From Collimonas sp. OK242 (GTDB taxonomy: Bacteria > Pseudomonadota > Gammaproteobacteria > Burkholderiales > Burkholderiaceae_D): DNA of 64,000 bases. The position numbers were made by a program, and so were the translations under genes. Position 1 is the stretch's first letter. The number at the start of each line of letters is the position of its first letter. Shown here one piece after another: positions 10,684-18,730 of this stretch. The stretch covers positions 287,697 through 351,696 of the forward strand of contig NZ_FNOR01000002.1 of the NCBI RefSeq assembly GCF_900107095.1, given 5' to 3'. The notes beneath the pieces were generated by a model that was given only the letters and a program-made list of their open reading frames with translations, searched no databases and was not told the DNA's origin.

Positions 10684-10705
10684 TTTCGCACGAGTGTGCG
10701 ATAAA
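10684..10705. promoter_or_regulatory. Second copy of the TetR operator-like palindrome
   Basis: TTTCGCAC, GAGT, GTGCGATAAA: perfect TCGCAC/GTGCGA arms with the same 4-base centre length as the palindrome at 10003-10022. It lies just before the ribosome-binding site of the 39-residue ORF at 10714 and 44 bases after the tetR stop. Confidence 0.55.
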
Positions 10706-10713
10706 GGATAGCC

Positions 10714-10833
10714 ATGTTGATTATTACCGGATGCATCGCTTTGATTGCCGTTGCCAGCCTGACTCTGTGGCGCTTGATCTGCCTGACAGGGCGATCCGTC
10801 CCCGACTGCAACGACGATTTCATCTTCTTTTGA
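10714..10833 (+). CDS. Small single-helix membrane protein, 39 aa (hypothetical)
   Basis: ATG at 10714 preceded by AAAGGA at a good distance; 39 codons to TGA. The peptide begins MLIITGCIALIAVASLTLWRL, one predicted transmembrane helix, then a short polar tail ending DCNDDFIFF. It sits between a TetR operator-like palindrome and the alpha/beta hydrolase gene, 43 bases before the latter. I do not recognise a family. The good ribosome-binding site, the clean hydrophobic helix and the placement directly behind a presumed operator argue that it is translated. Confidence 0.55.
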   Translation: MLIITGCIALIAVASLTLWRLICLTGRSVPDCNDDFIFF

Positions 10834-10876
10834 CCACACCTCAACCAGCCGCCTCATACCATATAGGGAAGTCTTC

Positions 10877-11806
10877 ATGGACATGCATCCCGCCGCAAGC
10901 CAGCCGCTCGCCGCCAAGGCTCACGCAACTAGCAAAACTCCGGTCGGCAATCTGTTCAAATTGCTAAGGACTGGCGTACGCCTATCGCAATTCGTCGCGC
11001 CTAACCTGACTCACCGTATCGCCGCCCGCTTATTCTGCACGCCGATTCCGGGCAAGCTGGCGGCGCGCCATTTGATAGCGCCGCCCAACGTGCGTGTTGA
11101 ATCCCTCTCTTTTGAGCGTGCCTCGATCACTCTCTATCACTGGCCGGCGCCGGAGAATGCTCCGCAACTGCTGATGACCCATGGCTGGGCCGGCTGGGGT
11201 TTGCAAATGACCGCCCTGGCCGACGCCTTGAGCGCCGCCGGCTGGGCCGTGGTGCTCATCGACCAGCCGGCGCACGGGCGCAGCTCGGCCTGGAGCAGCA
11301 CGCTGCCGCAGTTTGTACGGGCGCTGGCTTATGCCGCCGCGCACCTTGGCAGGGTTCAGGCACTGCTCGGGCATTCCATGGGAGGCGCAGCCGCCTGTAT
11401 TGCGGCGGCGAACGGCTTGGGATTGGGGCTGGCGCTAGACAAACTGGTTCTGATTGCGGCGCCGGTTTCCATGCTGCAGGCAACGCGTGACTACGCCCTC
11501 GCCTTCGGCATCCGTGAAAATGTCCGCGCAAGCATGGTTTCCTATCTCGAAGCACGCGAAGGGATGCTCTTCGAACGCATGGGCGCCGCCCAAGTCGCAC
11601 CGCGGGTAGGCACGCCTACTCTGGTGATACATGATTGCGACGACAGCATCGTGCCATTTCGCGCGGCCCAGCTGCTGATGGAGAAATTACCCGATGCGCA
11701 GCTGCTCAGCACGCGCAACCTGGGACATCGCCGCTTGTTGAAAGACCCGGGCGTGATAGAAGCGACAAGGCAATTTCTCAGGCTTGAAAAAACAGCAGCC
11801 GCTTAG
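10877..11806 (+). CDS. Alpha/beta hydrolase
   Basis: 309 residues, ribosome-binding site AGGGAA nine bases upstream. Alpha/beta-hydrolase fold: HGWAG oxyanion strand near residue 98, nucleophile elbow GHSMGG near 160, acid in HDCDDSIVPF near 252 and catalytic His in NLGHRRLL near 282. No signal peptide, so cytoplasmic. Substrate unknown. It probably forms one transcription unit with the 39-residue ORF upstream and is controlled by the TetR protein encoded before it. Confidence 0.88.
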   Translation: MDMHPAASQPLAAKAHATSKTPVGNLFKLLRTGVRLSQFVAPNLTHRIAARLFCTPIPGKLAARHLIAPPNVRVESLSFERASITLYHWPAPENAPQLLMTHGWAGWGLQMTALADALSAAGWAVVLIDQPAHGRSSAWSSTLPQFVRALAYAAAHLGRVQALLGHSMGGAAACIAAANGLGLGLALDKLVLIAAPVSMLQATRDYALAFGIRENVRASMVSYLEAREGMLFERMGAAQVAPRVGTPTLVIHDCDDSIVPFRAAQLLMEKLPDAQLLSTRNLGHRRLLKDPGVIEATRQFLRLEKTAAA

Positions 11807-11821
11807 TCGCCGTTCGATGCT

Positions 11822-12451
11822 TCACGATTGCTTGCGCCAGACGCTGGCCAGCCATGGCTGCTGCTCGCGCGGCAGGCCCTCGGGCCGGTAGTAGTGTTCA
11901 AGTTCGGAGAAGCCGGCGTCGGACATGAAATGCCGCCATGCCGCGAGATCGTGATAACTGCCGTAACGCCCGCTGTTCCAGCCTTCCTGGTTGCCGCCGC
12001 GCGGGTTGGAGCTGAACAACACGCCACCAGGTTTCAGCGTTGCATGGAATTGACGCAGGACGCGCGGCAGTTCCTGGCCGGGGATATGGAACAGAGCCGC
12101 GTTGGCGAAGATGCCGTCGAAACGAGCGTCCGGCAAATCGAGCTTGAGAAAATCCTGATGCCAGACTTCGCAGCCGCTGTCCGCCCGCGCCATCTCGACG
12201 AAACGCGCAGCGCCTTCGACGCCGACCGCAACGTGGCCGAGCTTGCTGAATGTGCGCAGGTCGCGCCCCGGGCCGCAGCCGACATCCAGGATCGAGAACG
12301 GCGGCGTGCCTTCGATATGGCGCAGCAGTGCGGCAATGTTCTGGCTGACGTCGTGGTCGCGGGTGCCTGCGCGGAAATCTTCGGCACGCTGGTTGTAATG
12401 CTCCAGGGTCAGAGCGGCAATTTTTTCCAGATCTTCAGGCGGTAGTATCAT
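11822..12451 (-). CDS. Class I SAM-dependent methyltransferase
   Basis: 209 residues from the Met at 12451 (MILPPEDLEKIAALTLEHYNQRA); the frame is open to an ATG at 12487 but neither start has a strong ribosome-binding site. SAM-binding motif I is ILDVGCGPGRDL near residue 50, motif II acid follows in VAVGVEGAARFVEMAR, and motif IV in DGIFANAALFHIP. A free-standing small-molecule methyltransferase of unknown substrate; it converges with the alpha/beta hydrolase (15-base gap). Confidence 0.87.
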   Translation of the reverse strand: MILPPEDLEKIAALTLEHYNQRAEDFRAGTRDHDVSQNIAALLRHIEGTPPFSILDVGCGPGRDLRTFSKLGHVAVGVEGAARFVEMARADSGCEVWHQDFLKLDLPDARFDGIFANAALFHIPGQELPRVLRQFHATLKPGGVLFSSNPRGGNQEGWNSGRYGSYHDLAAWRHFMSDAGFSELEHYYRPEGLPREQQPWLASVWRKQS

Positions 12452-12544
12452 GTCTGGTACTGTAGCGCATGGACGAAAATTATCCAATATGGAAAGCGCA
12501 GAACTGGCTGGTTATCTGGTTATTGCGCAGTTATTGCGCTGCAG

Positions 12545-12568
12545 CGTCGATATCAGATGATATCGACG
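12545..12568. promoter_or_regulatory. Perfect 24-base palindrome upstream of the VOC gene
   Basis: Eleven-base arms CGTCGATATCA and TGATATCGACG around the centre GA, 45 bases before the VOC start codon and in the divergent region shared with the methyltransferase. No T-run follows on either side, so an operator is more likely than a terminator. The cognate regulator is not evident. Confidence 0.5.
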
Positions 12569-12613
12569 TCTTCCCCGAAAGGGGCCGATCCGTAAGCGAA
12601 GGAGTCAAATGCA

Positions 12614-13387
12614 ATGTCTACGAACCAAGCAAAGTTTGTGTGGTACGACCTCATGACCAGCGACACCAAAGCCGCCGAGTCTTTCTATAAGAGCGTGGTC
12701 GGCTGGAACATGCAGGATGCCGGCATGGGCGGTCCTCCCTACACCATACTATCGGCCGGGACCATCATGGTCGGCGGCCTGATGCAGATCCCGGAAGAAG
12801 CACGCGCCATGGGCGCGCGGCCTGGCTGGAACGGCTATATCGCCGTCAGCGATGTCGATGACTACGCCGGCCGTGTCGTGGCGGCAGGCGGCACTATCCG
12901 TCGCCCTCCGCAAGACATTCCGGGAGTCGGCCGCTTTGCCGTGGCGGCAGATCCGCACGGCGCGGGATTTTTCTTATTCAAAGGCAATGGCGAAGCCCCG
13001 CCGGCGCCGGCGGTTGCCGGCACCCCGGGGCATATCGGCTGGCATGAATTGCACGCCGGCGACATGGAAAGCGCTTTCGCCTTCTACGCCGGCCTGTTCG
13101 GCTGGACCAAGGCAGAAGCGATAGACATGGGGCCGCTGGGCGTCTACCAGACCTTCGCCACCGGCGGCGCGCCGATCGGCGGCATGATGACCAAAACGCC
13201 GGACATGCCCGTCACTTGCTGGCTGTATTACATCAATGTCGAGGCCATCGATGCCGCTGTTGCGCGCATCAACCAGGGGGGCGGCAAGGTCGTCATGGGC
13301 CCGCATCAGGTTCCCGGCGGCAGCTGGATAGTCCAGGGCCTGGATCCGCAAGGCGCCATGTTTGCCCTGGTCTCGGCGCAGCGCTAG
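12614..13387 (+). CDS. Two-domain VOC (glyoxalase/bleomycin resistance-like) protein
   Basis: 257 residues, ribosome-binding site GGAG nine bases upstream. Two vicinal-oxygen-chelate domains in tandem: the first about residues 7-120 starting FVWYDLMTSDTKAAESFYKSVVGW, the second about 136-255 starting GHIGWHELHAGDMESAFAFYAGLFGW. Each has the paired beta-alpha-beta modules and a final Phe/Phe-leu stretch (AGFFLFKGNG, GAMFALVSAQR). Such PhnB/YdeA-like proteins are often of unknown substrate. Convergent with gcvT. Confidence 0.87.
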   Translation: MSTNQAKFVWYDLMTSDTKAAESFYKSVVGWNMQDAGMGGPPYTILSAGTIMVGGLMQIPEEARAMGARPGWNGYIAVSDVDDYAGRVVAAGGTIRRPPQDIPGVGRFAVAADPHGAGFFLFKGNGEAPPAPAVAGTPGHIGWHELHAGDMESAFAFYAGLFGWTKAEAIDMGPLGVYQTFATGGAPIGGMMTKTPDMPVTCWLYYINVEAIDAAVARINQGGGKVVMGPHQVPGGSWIVQGLDPQGAMFALVSAQR

Positions 13388-13399
13388 ACAGGGACGATG

Positions 13400-13423
13400 T
13401 GCCGGTCTACCCCTCGACCGGCA
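13400..13423. terminator. Hairpin between convergent VOC and gcvT genes
   Basis: Eight-base perfect stem TGCCGGTC / GACCGGCA with an 8-base loop, centred in the 58-base gap between two convergent genes. T-rich tails are weak on both sides, so a shared bidirectional terminator is likely but not certain. Confidence 0.5.
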
Positions 13424-13445
13424 TCTATGCCTATCCTTCGGTCCT

Positions 13446-14576
13446 TCAGCCGCGGAAATAGCGCGCCGGGGTAAACGGCATCTTGACTACTTCGACAGGC
13501 ACGCCCTTGCCGCGCACCATGGCCTGCAGCAGCTTGCCGATTTGCGCATGGGCGCTATCGACATAGCCCATTGCTACCGGGCCGCCCAGCGTCGGCCCGA
13601 AACCGCCGCTGGTGATCTTGCCTACTTGCTTGCCGTCGGCGTCGACCAGTCCCGCCCCTTCCCGCGCCGGCATGCGATCCTTGAGCAGCAGGCCGACCCG
13701 TTTGCGGTCGACGCCTTGTTCAAGCTGGCGCGCGATCACTTCGGCGCCAGGATAACCGCCGGCACGGGCGCCGCCGGGGCGCCGCACCTTGGACAAGGCC
13801 CAGCCCAGGCTGGCTTCGACCGGCGTGGTGCTGCCATCCATGTCGTGGCCGTATAGGCACAATCCGGCCTCCAGCCGCAGCGAATCACGCGCGCCGAGAC
13901 CGATAGGCGCCACCTCCGGCTGCGCCAGCAGCAGCCGCGCCAAGGCTTCAGCCCCGGCATTCGGCACCGAAATTTCAAAGCCGTCTTCGCCGGTATAACC
14001 GGAACGGCTGACAAAACAGTCGCTTCCTGCCAAGGTAAATTTAGCAGTCTGCATGAAGACCATTCGCGCGCTGTCAGGAGCGATGCGCGCCATCACGGCC
14101 GCCGCCGCCGGCCCTTGCAAGGCGAGCAAAGAGCGATCGCTCAATTCCTCGATTTGACAGAGGCCCGACAGATGCTCCCGCAGGTGTGCGGCATCTTGCT
14201 GCTTGCAGGCGGCATTCACCACCAGGAACAGGTGATCGCCGGCATTGGCAACCATCAAGTCGTCGAGAATACCGCCTTGCTGGTTGGTAAACAGTGCATA
14301 ACGTTGCTGGTTCGCGGGCAGATCGACAATATCGACCGGCACCAGCGATTCCAATGCAGCGGCGGCGCCGGCGCCGCTCAGGCGCAATTGGCCCATGTGC
14401 GAAACATCGAACAGGCCGGCCTGGCTGCGGGTGTGGTTGTGTTCCTTGAGAATGCCGTTCGGATATTGCAATGGCATTTCGTAGCCTGCGAACGGCACCA
14501 TCTTGGCGCCCAGTTCCAGATGCAATTGGTACAGCGGTGTACGCGCCGCTGGGGCGGCGTTGCCGGTATCACTCAT
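13446..14576 (-). CDS. gcvT: Aminomethyltransferase, T protein of the glycine cleavage system
   Basis: 376 residues, usual length. Tetrahydrofolate-dependent T protein: GLFDVSHMGQLRLSG near residue 55, SRSGYTGEDGFEI near 190, and the C-terminal ITSGGFGPTLGGPVAMGYV. It releases ammonia from the aminomethyl group carried on lipoylated GcvH and makes 5,10-methylene-THF. It is the last gene of a gcvH-gcvP-gcvT operon, 66 bases after gcvP. The order differs from the T-H-P order that is common in proteobacteria. Confidence 0.95.
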   Translation of the reverse strand: MSDTGNAAPAARTPLYQLHLELGAKMVPFAGYEMPLQYPNGILKEHNHTRSQAGLFDVSHMGQLRLSGAGAAAALESLVPVDIVDLPANQQRYALFTNQQGGILDDLMVANAGDHLFLVVNAACKQQDAAHLREHLSGLCQIEELSDRSLLALQGPAAAAVMARIAPDSARMVFMQTAKFTLAGSDCFVSRSGYTGEDGFEISVPNAGAEALARLLLAQPEVAPIGLGARDSLRLEAGLCLYGHDMDGSTTPVEASLGWALSKVRRPGGARAGGYPGAEVIARQLEQGVDRKRVGLLLKDRMPAREGAGLVDADGKQVGKITSGGFGPTLGGPVAMGYVDSAHAQIGKLLQAMVRGKGVPVEVVKMPFTPARYFRG

Positions 14577-14642
14577 GAAAAATGTCCTTTATCAATTGGC
14601 AGGGCGAGCAGTTGTGCCCACCCTGCTTGTGTACCTGCGGCC

Positions 14643-17507
14643 TTATTCGTAATCCGACAGCGGCGGACAGGAACAAACCAGATTGCGGTCGCCATAGACG
14701 TTATCGATCCGCCCTACCGGCGGCCAATACTTGTTCTGGCGCAGCGACTTCAACGGAAAGACAGCCTGCTCGCGCGAATACGCACGCGTCCATTCATCGG
14801 TCAAATCCTGGGCGGTATGCGGTGCATGCCGCAGCGCCGTCTGCTCTGCCTTGATATCGCCATTTTCTACGGCCCTGATCTCTGCGCGAATCGCGATCAT
14901 GGCGTCGCAGAAACGATCCAGCTCTTCCTTGGATTCGCTTTCGGTCGGCTCTATCATCAGGGTGCCGGCTACCGGGAACGACATGGTAGGCGCATGGAAA
15001 CCATAATCGATCAGGCGCTTGGCGACGTCGTCCACCGTAATCCCGGTCTTGTCCTTGAGCGGCCGCAGGTCGATGATGCCCTCGTGCGCCACCAGGCCGT
15101 CGCTGCCGCTGTACAAGATCGGATAATGCGGCGCCAGCCGATGCATGATGTAATTGGCGTTCAGGATCGCCAGCTCACTCGCCTGCCGCAAGCCCTGCGC
15201 ACCCATCAGCGTGATATATGCCCAGGTGATTGGCAGGATGCTGGCGCTGCCCCAGGGCGCTGCGCAGACCGGTGCAATACCTTTTTCCAGCATGCGGTGC
15301 CCCGGCAGGAAAGGCGCCAGATGCGCCTTGACGCCGATCGGACCGACGCCAGGCCCGCCGCCGCCGTGCGGAATGCAGAAGGTCTTGTGCAAATTCAGAT
15401 GCGACACGTCGCCGCCGAATTTTCCTGGCGCGCACAAACCGACCATGGCGTTCATGTTGGCGCCGTCGATATACACCTGGCCGCCATGGGCATGGACGAT
15501 TTCGCAGATCTCGCCGATGGCTTCTTCGAACACGCCGTGGGTCGACGGATAAGTAATCATCAGAGCGGCCAGATCGTTGGCGTGCTGGTCTGCCTTGGCG
15601 CGCAGGTCGGCGACATTGACGTTGCCTTGCTCGTCGCATTGCACCACCACCACTTGCATGCCGGCCATGTGCGCAGTAGCCGGATTGGTGCCATGCGCGG
15701 AACTCGGGATCAGGCAGATATTGCGTTCGCCCTGGCCGCGGCTCTGGTGATAGGCGCGAATCGCCAGCAAGCCGGCATATTCGCCTTGCGAACCGGCGTT
15801 AGGCTGCAGCGATACCGCATCGTAGCCGGTGCAGATGCATAGCATTTGCTCCAGGTCGGCCACCAGTTGTTGATAGCCCTGGGCCTGGTGGAGCGGCGCG
15901 AACGGATGCAGCGCGCCGAATTCCGGCCAGGTGACCGGGATCATCTCGGTAGTGGCGTTGAGTTTCATGGTGCAGGAGCCGAGCGGTATCATGCTGCGGT
16001 CGAGCGCCAGGTCCTTGTCTGCCAGCGCGCGCAGGTAGCGCAGCATCTGGGTTTCCGAATGATGGCTGTTGAACACCGGGTGCGTCAGGAAAGCGCTGCT
16101 GCGCATCAGCGGCGCCGGGATCCGTTCTTCAGCGCCGGCTTCCAATGCGTCGAACGAAGGCAGCGGCTTACCGACCGCGAAGATACTCCACAACGCCTCC
16201 ACATCCGCGCGCGTGCTGGTTTCATCCAGCGCAATGCCGACGCTGCCATCGTCGATCAGCCGCAGGTTGACCGACTGGCTGCGCGCAGCCGCGTGGATAT
16301 CCTGGGTGTGGCCGCCGGTATGCACGGTGATGGTGTCGAAGAAGCTGGCGGTTGGCACCGGATGGTGCAGCAGACGCAAACCCTCGGCCAGAATCGCGGT
16401 CAGCCGGTGCACTCGTTGCGCGATCGTCTTCAAGCCGTGCGGGCCGTGGTAGACCGCGTACATGCTGGCGATATTGGCCAGCAATACCTGTGCGGTGCAG
16501 ACGTTGCTGGTGGCTTTTTCACGGCGGATATGCTGCTCGCGGGTTTGCATCGCCAAGCGATAGGCGGGTTGGCCGCGGCTGTCGATGGAGACGCCGACCA
16601 GTCGCCCCGGCATCACGCGCTTGTGCGCATCCAGCGTAGCGAAATACGCGGCGTGCGGACCGCCATAACCGAGCGGCACGCCGAAGCGCTGGGCGCTGCC
16701 GACCACCACGTCGGCGCCAAACTCGCCCGGCGGCGTCAGCAGAGTCAATGCCAGCAGATCGGCGGCCACCACCACCAGCGCTTGCTTGCCATGCGCCAGA
16801 CGCGCGGCGGCGGCATAGTCGTTGATCTCGCCGTTCAGGGTCGGGTATTGCAGCAGCACGCCAAAACAGTCGAGCCGCTCCAGGTCCTTGAGATGATCGC
16901 CGACCACCACCTCGACCCCGATCGGCGCGGCGCGGGTGCGCAGCACGTCGATGGTTTGCGGATAGCAGTCCTGCGAAACGAAGAAGATGTTGCTCTTGCT
17001 TTTAGACAGGCGCTGGCAAAAGGTCATCGCTTCGGCTGCCGCGGTGGCTTCGTCCAGCAAGGAAGCGTTGGCGATTTCCATGCCGGTCAGGTCGCTCACC
17101 ATGGTCTGAAAATTCAGCAGCGCTTCCAGCCGCCCCTGCGATATTTCAGGCTGATACGGCGTGTAGGCGGTATACCAGGCCGGGTTTTCCAGCAGATTGC
17201 GCAAGATCACGGTCGGCGTATGGCAGTTGTAATAGCCCATGCCTATATGCGATTTGAACAGCTGGTTCTTGCCGGCGATCTGGCGCAATGCCGCCAGCGT
17301 TTCCGCTTCGCTGCGCGGAGAGCCGAGCTTCAGCGGCTGCCGCTCCAGGATGGCGGCCGGGACTATTTTCTGTATCAATGCTTCGATCGAAGCGAAACCG
17401 AGCATTGACAGCATGGTCTTTTGCTGGGAGTGATCCGGACCGATATGGCGTTCAATGAAATCGGCATGTTGCGCCAGATCTTCAAGAGCAGGCCGTGATT
17501 GTGTCAT
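14643..17507 (-). CDS. gcvP: Glycine dehydrogenase (decarboxylating), P protein
   Basis: The ATG at 17507 has AAGGA seven bases upstream and gives 954 residues; an in-frame ATG at 17522 lacks such a site. Single-chain P protein with both halves: N-terminal domain with HIGPDHSQQ and [11 protein letters not shown]-terminal PLP domain with the lysine in [19 protein letters not shown] (about residue 705). It decarboxylates glycine and passes the aminomethyl group to GcvH. Large open frames on the opposite strand are its codon shadows. Confidence 0.96.
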   Translation of the reverse strand: MTQSRPALEDLAQHADFIERHIGPDHSQQKTMLSMLGFASIEALIQKIVPAAILERQPLKLGSPRSEAETLAALRQIAGKNQLFKSHIGMGYYNCHTPTVILRNLLENPAWYTAYTPYQPEISQGRLEALLNFQTMVSDLTGMEIANASLLDEATAAAEAMTFCQRLSKSKSNIFFVSQDCYPQTIDVLRTRAAPIGVEVVVGDHLKDLERLDCFGVLLQYPTLNGEINDYAAAARLAHGKQALVVVAADLLALTLLTPPGEFGADVVVGSAQRFGVPLGYGGPHAAYFATLDAHKRVMPGRLVGVSIDSRGQPAYRLAMQTREQHIRREKATSNVCTAQVLLANIASMYAVYHGPHGLKTIAQRVHRLTAILAEGLRLLHHPVPTASFFDTITVHTGGHTQDIHAAARSQSVNLRLIDDGSVGIALDETSTRADVEALWSIFAVGKPLPSFDALEAGAEERIPAPLMRSSAFLTHPVFNSHHSETQMLRYLRALADKDLALDRSMIPLGSCTMKLNATTEMIPVTWPEFGALHPFAPLHQAQGYQQLVADLEQMLCICTGYDAVSLQPNAGSQGEYAGLLAIRAYHQSRGQGERNICLIPSSAHGTNPATAHMAGMQVVVVQCDEQGNVNVADLRAKADQHANDLAALMITYPSTHGVFEEAIGEICEIVHAHGGQVYIDGANMNAMVGLCAPGKFGGDVSHLNLHKTFCIPHGGGGPGVGPIGVKAHLAPFLPGHRMLEKGIAPVCAAPWGSASILPITWAYITLMGAQGLRQASELAILNANYIMHRLAPHYPILYSGSDGLVAHEGIIDLRPLKDKTGITVDDVAKRLIDYGFHAPTMSFPVAGTLMIEPTESESKEELDRFCDAMIAIRAEIRAVENGDIKAEQTALRHAPHTAQDLTDEWTRAYSREQAVFPLKSLRQNKYWPPVGRIDNVYGDRNLVCSCPPLSDYE

Positions 17508-17567
17508 GGGTGCATCCTTCATGTTGTGAACGGGAAAAGGCGGCGTTAGCTTGGGTTTGCTTGTGCT

Positions 17568-17948
17568 TTACGCTTGGCCTTTGATCATCGCAGCGTAGGC
17601 CGCTTCATCCATCAAACTGTTCAACTCGGCGATATCGTTCACTTTCATTTTGAAAAACCAGCCCGCGCCCAAGGGATCTTCATTGACCTTGCCAGGTTCG
17701 TCGGCCAACGTGGTATTGATTTCGACTACTTTGCCGGCAACCGGCATCATGATTTCACTTGCGGCCTTGACCGATTCGATCACAGCCGCTTCGTCGCCCT
17801 GGGCCATTTCGCTATCGACTTCCGGCAGTTGCACAAAAACCAGGTCGCCCAGATGCCCTTGTGCGAAATCGGTAATGCCGACTGTCACCAGACCGTCGTC
17901 CTCAACGCGCAACCATTCATGCTCGACGGTATATTTCACCTGACCCAT
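17568..17948 (-). CDS. gcvH: Glycine cleavage system H protein
   Basis: 126 residues from the ATG at 17948, which follows a strong AAAGGAG. The open frame continues upstream but the H-protein fold begins here (MGQVKYTVEHEWLRVEDDG). The lipoyl-lysine is in AVIESVKAASEI (about residue 63). It shuttles the aminomethyl group between GcvP and GcvT. First gene of the operon. I could not recognise the two-aptamer glycine riboswitch in the leader. Confidence 0.96.
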   Translation of the reverse strand: MGQVKYTVEHEWLRVEDDGLVTVGITDFAQGHLGDLVFVQLPEVDSEMAQGDEAAVIESVKAASEIMMPVAGKVVEINTTLADEPGKVNEDPLGAGWFFKMKVNDIAELNSLMDEAAYAAMIKGQA

Positions 17949-18308
17949 GCCAATCTCCTTTATAAAAACCATGATATTCAAATTACCCATTCGAATTTTA
18001 CGACCGAAACGCCTTGCATGATACTGCGATACGCTGCGATCCGACATGGCGGCTATCCGCGACACTTAAGCGTAACGAGCTAAGCTATTGATTCTTTGAG
18101 AATTATCCGCAAATGGGACAAAGACGAGGTGAAGATGCCAGAAAAAGACTGCAGAAAAGGCCGGAGGGATTTAACGATAGAAAGTGCTAGGTATATGCTG
18201 CCGAAATGTTTTCTATTTTGAGCAGGTATCTTCTCCATTTCTCGCCCTCCCAGAGTGACGTCAATTTCACGTCTGCTCTGGAAGACGAAATTTCAGGAGA
18301 AACCCGGT
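17949..18308. other. Gene-free leader/promoter region of the gcv operon
   Basis: 360 bases between the stop of the unknown protein and gcvH. It must hold the gcvH promoter. I see one good stem-loop (18250-18281) and no convincing glycine aptamer: the conserved GCCGAAGG-type core of the aptamer is absent on the minus strand. A 28-codon ORF at 18135 on the plus strand has a fair ribosome-binding site but no other support. Confidence 0.6.
18250..18281. terminator. Stem-loop downstream of the ACP/ketosynthase operon
   Basis: CCAGAG / CTCTGG outer stem, small asymmetric bulge (T opposite TG), then GACGT / ACGTC inner stem and a 7-base loop. It lies 28 bases after the stop of the 134-residue protein. 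No T-run follows on the minus strand, so it may be a factor-dependent terminator or an mRNA end-protecting hairpin. Confidence 0.45.
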
Positions 18309-18713
18309 TTAATTAAGCGTCGATCTGCCATCCCACAATGTCTTCCAGGAATTCTCTTTTGCCAGCAAGCCGATCACGGAACATAAAGGCTTGAAGAATA
18401 TTTCACGCAAGACCCAGCCTTTCCAGTTACCTGTTGGGCGGACACGCATTTGGTAGGCAATATCCTCGATAAACCAGGTAACAGGAATTTGTGCGATTTT
18501 TGCGAAGATAGGATACTTCTGCATCAGGCGTACATAAGGAACGCCCCAGAAATGATAGCCACGCAGAGTACGTTCCGAGAAATTCTGCTTGCTGTAAAGT
18601 ACGTCCGCGCGCCAAAGATCCATGTCGACGCTGCCGATCCGGCACAGTTCCGTGCAAATAACCTTATCGCTAGGCGCCCATATCTGGGCTTCTTGTGTTT
18701 TCAAGAATTTCAT
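18309..18713 (-). CDS. Hypothetical protein, 134 aa, in ACP/ketosynthase operon
   Basis: 134 residues with AGGAAA before the ATG; starts 17 bases after the ketosynthase stop, so it is part of that operon. I do not recognise a family. The sequence is rich in aromatic residues (RGYHFWGVPYVRLMQKYP, VTWFIEDIAYQ, TGNWKGWVLREIFF) and basic, with a moderately hydrophobic C-terminal stretch (FFKPLCSVIGLLA) that may touch the membrane. No signal peptide. Its neighbours suggest a role with an acyl carrier protein, but nothing in the sequence proves it. Confidence 0.8.
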   Translation of the reverse strand: MKFLKTQEAQIWAPSDKVICTELCRIGSVDMDLWRADVLYSKQNFSERTLRGYHFWGVPYVRLMQKYPIFAKIAQIPVTWFIEDIAYQMRVRPTGNWKGWVLREIFFKPLCSVIGLLAKENSWKTLWDGRSTLN

Positions 18714-18730
18714 ATGATTTCCTATGTTAA

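Noticed and set aside
14115..15842. 575-residue open frame on the plus strand
   Set aside because: Lies wholly antisense to gcvT/gcvP, has biased composition (Gln/Arg/His-rich) and no domain; a codon-bias shadow, like the frames at 15846-17408, 22583-23614, 3881-4909 and 32122-33264.
18135..18221. 28-codon ORF on the plus strand with a GAGGTG site
   Set aside because: No hydrophobic or other pattern and no neighbour to support it.
17949..18308. Possible glycine riboswitch before gcvH
   Set aside because: The conserved aptamer core could not be found on the minus strand; only an unrelated stem-loop is present.
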